Of a stretch of DNA of 9,467 bases, positions 5,061 through 9,467 are shown piece by piece. The stretch comes from a bacterium UBP9_UBA1432 (lineage in GTDB: Bacteria; Vulcanimicrobiota; Xenobia; Xenobiales; Xenobiaceae). Made by a program: the position numbers and the translations under genes. The notes below the pieces were generated by a model. That model was given only the letters and a program-made list of their open reading frames with translations. It was not told where the DNA came from and searched no databases. How positions within the stretch are numbered: the stretch's first letter is position 1; each line of letters begins with the position of its first letter. The stretch is taken from NCBI GenBank assembly GCA_002329445.1, contig DCTU01000376.1, positions 372 through 9,838 on the forward strand, written 5' to 3'.

Positions 5061-5076
5061 GTTGGAGGACGAGCTC

Positions 5077-6654
5077 ATGAAGAGTCTGGCCGAGCTGGTG
5101 AGGGTCCTGGACGGGGCGCAGCTTCAAGGAGACCCCGGAATGACCGTCCGGGACCTGGCCTATGACTCCCGGGCGGTCGAGCCCGGGGACCTGTTCGTGT
5201 GCGTCGAGGGCTTTCGCTCAGACGGGCACCGCTTTGCTGCCGATGCCGTCCGGCGGGGCGCCGTGGCGCTGCTGGTGGAGCGCGAGCCCGAGGGGGTCGA
5301 GGGCGTGCCCCGGATCGTCGTCCCCGACTGCCGACAGGCCATGGCCATCCTGGCCGCCGAGATGATGGGGCGCCCGGCCGACCGGTTGTTGACCGTCGGA
5401 ATCACCGGGACGAACGGCAAGACCACCACCTCCTACCTGGTCGAGGCGGTTCTGAAGGCCCGGGGGAATGACCCGGGTCTGCTGGGGACCATCGAGGCGC
5501 GCGTCGGAGGTTCCGTTCGTCGCCTGGCCAACACGACTCCGGAATCGCTGGATCTGCATCGCCTCTTCGCGGAGATCGAGCGTTCTGGCCAGGACAGCGT
5601 GGTCATGGAAGTCTCCTCCCATGCCCTGGCGCTGGATCGAACCTATGGGATTCCCTACGACATCGCGGTCTTCACCAACCTGACCCAGGACCACCTCGAT
5701 TTCCACGGCACCATGGAGGATTATTTCCAGGCCAAGCTTCGCTTGTTCCACAAACTGGGGACCTGCCACCGCCGCCCCTGCACCCCCTACGCCGTGCTGA
5801 ACCTGGACGATCCCTATGGGGAGCGCGTCCGGGCCAACCTGCGGGTTCCCTTCGTGACCTACGGCACCCGTGCGGACGCCCACGTCCGCGCCGAGGACAT
5901 CGAGGCCGGTCCCGACGGCCTGTCCTACCGGCTGGTCACTCCACTGGGAGTGACCCGGGTGAACCTCCAGCTCTCGGGCCTGTTCAACCTGCACAACTCG
6001 CTGGCCGCGATCTCGGTGGGCCTGGCGCTGCGGATGGATCTGGGTCGCGTGGTTGCGGCGGTGGAATCCGTGTGGGGCGTTCCGGGTCGATTCCAACTGG
6101 TGCGCGAGGGCCAGGACTTCACGGTGGTCGTGGACTACGCGCACACGCCCGACGGGCTGGCCAGCCTCTTGAGGTCGGCTCGGGACATCACCTCCGGGCA
6201 GTTGACGGCCGTCTTTGGCTGCGGAGGTGATCGCGACCGCACCAAGCGTCCGCTCATGGGCGAGATCGGCGCCACCCTGGCCGACCGGGTGATCCTGACC
6301 ACCGACAATCCCCGAACCGAGGATCCGCAGGACATCCTGGCCCAGATCCTGGAGGGAGCCCGGCGCGGGAATGCCCAGGTCGAGGTCCTCGGGGATCGGG
6401 CGGATGCCATCCGTCAGGCCATCCACGCGGCCAGGCCGGGAGACACCGTGGTGGTGGCCGGCAAAGGCCATGAGACCGCGCAGATCTTCCGGGATCGGAC
6501 GATTCGCTTCGACGATGTCGAGTGTGCGGTCGAGGCCATCCGCTCGCGCCCTTTCCGACGAACTGACCGTCCCCCGGGGATGCGTCCCGTGGTCCGTTGG
6601 GACCTGCACCGGGTGCGAAGCGAGACCGAGATGGCTGTTGGCCTCCCAGGCTGA
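5077..6654 (+). CDS. murE: UDP-MurNAc-tripeptide synthetase MurE (mDAP-adding)
   Basis: The product is 525 aa. MurE is a cytoplasmic ATP-dependent ligase that adds the third amino acid to UDP-MurNAc-L-Ala-D-Glu. The ATP-binding loop is GITGTNGKTTTS (108-119). TTPES (153-157) lies in the substrate site, Lys220 in YFQAK is the expected carbamoylated lysine, VDYAHTPDG (352-360) and FGCGGDRDRTKRP (380-392) mark the central and C-terminal domains, and GKGHE is at 462-466. DNPRTEDP (410-417) is the form found in meso-diaminopimelate ligases; lysine enzymes differ there. The start at ATG 5077 has GGAGG 8 nt upstream. The last 35 or so residues after AVEAI are Arg/Pro-rich and extend past the usual end of MurE. 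It has its own predicted promoter and leader, and murF follows after 5 nt. Confidence 0.96.
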   Translation: MKSLAELVRVLDGAQLQGDPGMTVRDLAYDSRAVEPGDLFVCVEGFRSDGHRFAADAVRRGAVALLVEREPEGVEGVPRIVVPDCRQAMAILAAEMMGRPADRLLTVGITGTNGKTTTSYLVEAVLKARGNDPGLLGTIEARVGGSVRRLANTTPESLDLHRLFAEIERSGQDSVVMEVSSHALALDRTYGIPYDIAVFTNLTQDHLDFHGTMEDYFQAKLRLFHKLGTCHRRPCTPYAVLNLDDPYGERVRANLRVPFVTYGTRADAHVRAEDIEAGPDGLSYRLVTPLGVTRVNLQLSGLFNLHNSLAAISVGLALRMDLGRVVAAVESVWGVPGRFQLVREGQDFTVVVDYAHTPDGLASLLRSARDITSGQLTAVFGCGGDRDRTKRPLMGEIGATLADRVILTTDNPRTEDPQDILAQILEGARRGNAQVEVLGDRADAIRQAIHAARPGDTVVVAGKGHETAQIFRDRTIRFDDVECAVEAIRSRPFRRTDRPPGMRPVVRWDLHRVRSETEMAVGLPG

Positions 6655-6659
6655 TCCTC

Positions 6660-8045
6660 GTGTGTGCCTGGACCTTTGAAGAGATCCTTCGGGCCACCGG
6701 AGGGGTCCCCGGCCACGGTTGGTCGGGGACTCCGCTCTTCTCTGCCATCTGCACCGACACCCGCGACGTCCTGCCGGGGGCGCTCTTCGTGCCTTTGCGA
6801 GGGGAGCGCTTCGATGGCCACCAGTTCGTCCACCAGGCACTGGACTCAGGAGCCGCAGCCTCGCTGTGGGCTCGGGACGAAGTCCCTGCGGGGTTGCCGA
6901 CGGATCGCCTGATCCGCGTCCACGACGGATTGCAGGCCTACCAGGCGCTGGGCCGGGAGAACCTGCTCCGCCTGGGGGTCCCCGTGCTGGCAGTCACAGG
7001 CTCGGTCGGCAAGACCACCACCAAGGATCTGCTGGCTTCCCTGCTGCGATCCCGCTTTCGCGTCCATTGCACGCGCCTGAACTACAACAACGAGGTCGGG
7101 GTGCCCCGGACGCTGCTGGAGCTGCAGTCGCATCACGAGATGGTCGTCCTGGAAATGGCCATGCGGGGACCCGGTCAGATCCGCGAGCTGGCCCGCCTGG
7201 CCCCGGCCCGGGTGGGGATCATCACCCATATCGGAGAATCGCACCTGGAGTTCCTGGGATCTCGCGAGGCCATCGCCGACGCCAAGGCCGAACTGCTCGA
7301 GGAGATGCCGACGTCGGGCCTGGCCATCCTTCCGCGCCACAGCCCCTTCTTCCAGCGGATGGCGGCTCGCGCCCGGGGGCCGGTGTTGACCTTCTCTGGC
7401 GAGGGTCCGGCGGACTGGACGGCTGTTCGGGTCCACCCCTTGGGCATGGAGGGCAGTGACATCGAGGTTCGCCATCCCGAGGGGACCTCCAGGGTGCGGT
7501 TCGGGCTGCCGGGACGCCACAACGTCTCCAACCTCCTGGCGGCGCTGGCTGCCGCTCGCGAATTCGGGTTGACCTGTGAGGAGGTGGCCGAGCCCCTGGC
7601 CAGCTTCCGGCCTTCCGGGCTGCGGACCGAGGTTCTGCGTCTGCCCGACGGGACCACCCTGCTCAACGATTCCTACAACGCGGCGCCTTCCTCGATGAGA
7701 GGAGCCCTGGAGGTCCTCTCAGGCGCGCCGGGTCGACGGGTGGCGGTTCTCGGCGACATGCTCGAGCTGGGGGCCGCCGAGGAGGACTTCCACCGCGAGA
7801 TCGGCGAGGCCGTCGCCCGAACGGGGGTGGCCGTCCTGGTTGCGGTTGGAGACCGGAGCCGCGTTCTGGCCCGGGCCGCTCGGCTGGCCGGGGTGCCCAC
7901 CGTCCACTGGACCCTGGAGCGCGAGGAGGCCTGGAGTCTTGTGCGGGCCGAGGTGCGCGCCGGGGACGCGGTGCTGATCAAGGCCTCGCGAGGAATCGGG
8001 CTGGACGTGATCGCCGAACGTCTGCGAGGAGTGCAAGAGCGATGA
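6660..8045 (+). CDS. murF: UDP-MurNAc-tripeptide:D-Ala-D-Ala ligase MurF
   Basis: The product is 461 aa (family about 450-470). MurF uses ATP to add the D-Ala-D-Ala dipeptide, completing UDP-MurNAc-pentapeptide in the cytoplasm. Motifs: TDTRDVLPGALFVPLRGERFDGH in the N-terminal domain (32-54); ATP-binding loop VTGSVGKTTTK (112-122); NNEVGVP (143-149); EMAMRGPGQI (165-174); GESHLEFLG with a lysine-containing helix (192-215); DSYNAAPSSM (337-346); LGDMLELG (364-371); and KASRGIGLD (441-449). The start is GTG 6660, giving a standard N-terminus 5 nt after the murE stop. No clear ribosome binding site precedes it, so coupling to murE is likely. TTG 6597, inside murE, is an alternative that adds 21 residues. 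The stop overlaps the mraY start as ATGA. Confidence 0.96.
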   Translation: MCAWTFEEILRATGGVPGHGWSGTPLFSAICTDTRDVLPGALFVPLRGERFDGHQFVHQALDSGAAASLWARDEVPAGLPTDRLIRVHDGLQAYQALGRENLLRLGVPVLAVTGSVGKTTTKDLLASLLRSRFRVHCTRLNYNNEVGVPRTLLELQSHHEMVVLEMAMRGPGQIRELARLAPARVGIITHIGESHLEFLGSREAIADAKAELLEEMPTSGLAILPRHSPFFQRMAARARGPVLTFSGEGPADWTAVRVHPLGMEGSDIEVRHPEGTSRVRFGLPGRHNVSNLLAALAAAREFGLTCEEVAEPLASFRPSGLRTEVLRLPDGTTLLNDSYNAAPSSMRGALEVLSGAPGRRVAVLGDMLELGAAEEDFHREIGEAVARTGVAVLVAVGDRSRVLARAARLAGVPTVHWTLEREEAWSLVRAEVRAGDAVLIKASRGIGLDVIAERLRGVQER

Positions 8046-9019
8046 CCGATCTTCCCTGGCGAGAGGCTGCCTGCGCCGGGCTTCTGGGGGTTGGCTTGAC
8101 GGTCGCGGGCATGCCGGTCTATCTCGGATGGGCTCGCAACCACGGCTGGGGTCAGGTGATCCGGGCAGAGGGCCCCCAAGAGCACCGGCTCAAGGCGGGC
8201 ACGCCGACCATGGGCGGTCTGGTCCTGCTCACGGCCGGCCTGGTGGCCGGCCTGTGGTGGCGCGAACCTTCCTGGGACCTGCTGGTCTTTCGTCTGGTCG
8301 TACTGCTCGGTGCGGCCCTGGGCATGCTGGACGACCTCAACAAGGTGCTCAAGAGGCGGAACCTGGGACTGCGCGCGCGGGACAAGCTCTTCGCGCAGGG
8401 GCTCCTGGGGCTGGGGTTGGGGGGGTGGCTGGTGGCTACCCGGCCCGAGCCGGGCCTCAGCGTGCCGCTGCTGGGGTTCGTCGCCGGGGCCTGGCTGGTC
8501 TGGCTGGCGGCGGTGCTGGTGACGACCAGCACCATGAACGCGGTGAACCTGACGGATGGCCTGGACGGTCTGGCGGGCGGGACCAGCGCGGTGGCCTTGT
8601 TGGCCTTCGGCGCCGTCTCGGCGGCTTCCGGGCACCCCGACCTGGCCGTGGCCGCAGTGGGCCTGGCCGGAGCCTGCCTGGGCTTCTTGTGGTTCAACTG
8701 CTTCCCGGCCCGGGTCTTCATGGGGGACACCGGCTCGCTGGGACTGGGTACCGCCCTGGCGGCACTGGCTCTGTTGACCGGGACGGAGTTCCTGTTGGTC
8801 CTGATCGGGGGCGTCTTCGTGGCAGAGGCGGCCTCGGTGATCCTGCAGGTCGCCTGGTTCAAGTCGACCGGAGGGCGTCGCATCCTGCGCATGAGTCCCC
8901 TGCACCATCATTTCGAGCTGGGGGGTCTTCACGAGGTCCAGGTCACCGTCCGCTTCATCCTGGTGGGCGTGATCCTGGCCGTGGCCGGTCTTCTGGCCCA
9001 TCTGGGAGGAATTCGGTGA
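8042..9019 (+). CDS. mraY: Phospho-MurNAc-pentapeptide transferase MraY
   Basis: The product is 325 aa, somewhat short against E. coli (360 aa) but within the family range. MraY is a polytopic inner-membrane enzyme that moves phospho-MurNAc-pentapeptide from UDP to undecaprenyl phosphate, forming lipid I. About nine or ten hydrophobic helices are visible. Conserved sites: KAGTPTMGG (51-59); LDDLNK (96-101) with the Asp pair 97-98; NAVNLTDGLDGLA (166-178) with Asp172 and Asp175; FMGDTGSLGLG (226-236); and MSPLHHHFELGG (284-295), the histidine-rich MraY hallmark that separates it from WecA-type transferases. GAGGAG (8026-8031) lies 10 nt before the ATG. It overlaps murF by 4 nt (ATGA) and murD by 4 nt (GTGA), which implies translational coupling. 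Confidence 0.96.
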   Translation: MTDLPWREAACAGLLGVGLTVAGMPVYLGWARNHGWGQVIRAEGPQEHRLKAGTPTMGGLVLLTAGLVAGLWWREPSWDLLVFRLVVLLGAALGMLDDLNKVLKRRNLGLRARDKLFAQGLLGLGLGGWLVATRPEPGLSVPLLGFVAGAWLVWLAAVLVTTSTMNAVNLTDGLDGLAGGTSAVALLAFGAVSAASGHPDLAVAAVGLAGACLGFLWFNCFPARVFMGDTGSLGLGTALAALALLTGTEFLLVLIGGVFVAEAASVILQVAWFKSTGGRRILRMSPLHHHFELGGLHEVQVTVRFILVGVILAVAGLLAHLGGIR

Positions 9020-9467
9020 ACTTCAAGGACGTGAGCGTCGCGGTCCTGGGCATGGGCCGCAGTGGGCTGGCTCTGGCCCGTGAGCTCTCCTGCCGGGGCG
9101 CTCGGGTCCTGCTCAGCGACAGCCGCCCTCGCGAGGCGTTGAGCTCGGCTCTGGAGGAGCTCGGCGAACTGCCGGTCGAGGTGGAGGTGGCGGGGCATTC
9201 GGACCGTGTGCTGCAGGTCGATCTGGTGGTCCTGAGTCCCGGCGTGTCGGTGCACCATCCCCTGGTGAAGGAGGCTTGCCGACGAGGGCTTCCCGTGATG
9301 GGGGAGGTGGAGATCGCCTGGCGACTGTCGGCGGTCCCCTTCATCGCAGTCACCGGGACCAACGGCAAGTCCACCACGGTCACCCTGATTGACCGGATTC
9401 TGGGAGATCGTTCGATCCTGGCGGGCAACATCGGCAATCCCCTGGTCGGCGAGGTGGCCCAGGCCCC
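9016..9467 (+). CDS. murD: UDP-MurNAc-L-Ala:D-Glu ligase MurD (N-terminal part)
   Basis: Only the first 150 codons are present; the gene runs off the window end. MurD adds D-glutamate to UDP-MurNAc-L-Ala in the cytoplasm, the step before MurE. The N-terminal Rossmann-like domain shows VAVLGMGRSGLALAREL (8-24) with the uridine-binding glycines, and VVLSPGVS (71-78). The ATP-binding loop of the central domain follows at VTGTNGKSTT (112-121), then AGNIGNP (136-142), a MurD signature. The start is GTG 9016 with GGGAGG (9004-9009) 6 nt upstream; it overlaps the mraY stop as GTGA. No damage is seen in the part present. By the usual dcw order ftsW, murG and murC would be expected downstream. Confidence 0.95.
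   Translation, partial: MNFKDVSVAVLGMGRSGLALARELSCRGARVLLSDSRPREALSSALEELGELPVEVEVAGHSDRVLQVDLVVLSPGVSVHHPLVKEACRRGLPVMGEVEIAWRLSAVPFIAVTGTNGKSTTVTLIDRILGDRSILAGNIGNPLVGEVAQA

Noticed and set aside
5035..5063. TTGACC as a -35 box for a second murE promoter
   Set aside because: No -10-like sequence occurs 16-18 nt downstream; that stretch is GC-rich and forms a hairpin.
5218..6840. 540-aa open frame on the - strand opposite murE and the murF start
   Set aside because: The + strand carries the full set of MurE motifs. The antisense product is Gly/Arg/His/Gln-rich with no motif, as expected from mirrored codon use.
7673..9001. 442-aa open frame on the - strand opposite murF and mraY
   Set aside because: It mirrors the membrane-protein codons of mraY, giving a Gln/His/Pro/Arg-rich sequence. 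No ribosome binding site or domain supports it.

Overview
This window carries the front half of a division and cell wall (dcw) cluster from a high-GC bacterium (about two-thirds GC by eye). The gene order is mraZ-rsmH-ftsL-ftsI-(small ORF)-murE-murF-mraY-murD, all on the + strand. A dodecin gene sits upstream as a separate unit. MurE carries the DNPR signature of meso-diaminopimelate-adding ligases, and FtsI has no visible PASTA repeats. Together these suggest a Gram-negative-type, mDAP-containing wall. I cannot name the phylum from this sequence alone; a deltaproteobacterial, acidobacterial or similar high-GC lineage would fit.

Layout. 1-270: no supported gene, one good hairpin. 271-474: dodecin. 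475-809: a 335-nt intergenic region dense in inverted repeats. It holds a likely terminator for dodecin, a C-rich tract with G-quadruplex potential on the - strand, two further hairpins, a near-consensus sigma-70 promoter (740-768) and four GTGG repeats at exact 10-bp spacing (780-813), which match the known binding pattern of MraZ. 810-4696: mraZ, rsmH, ftsL and ftsI, with a doubtful 62-aa ORF between mraZ and rsmH. 4746-4949: an unrecognised 67-aa ORF with a very strong ribosome binding site. A second strong promoter (4923-4950) is embedded in its 3' end. It would start a roughly 120-nt structured leader ahead of murE. 5077-9467: murE, murF, mraY and murD (cut by the window end), tightly packed, with ATGA and GTGA overlaps at the last two junctions.

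How the genes work together. MraZ probably represses its own promoter and so sets expression of rsmH (16S rRNA methylation), ftsL and ftsI (septal transglycosylase/transpeptidase complex). MurD, MurE and MurF build UDP-MurNAc-pentapeptide in the cytoplasm, and MraY moves it onto undecaprenyl phosphate to give lipid I. The second promoter would let precursor synthesis run independently of the division genes.

The protein-coding content is ordinary core biology. The parts worth a second look are regulatory: the four-box MraZ operator overlapping the mraZ start codon, the murE promoter and leader, the structured dodecin-mraZ spacer, and the two small ORFs. I see no mobile element, CRISPR array, tRNA or rRNA, and no sign of a novel multi-gene system.
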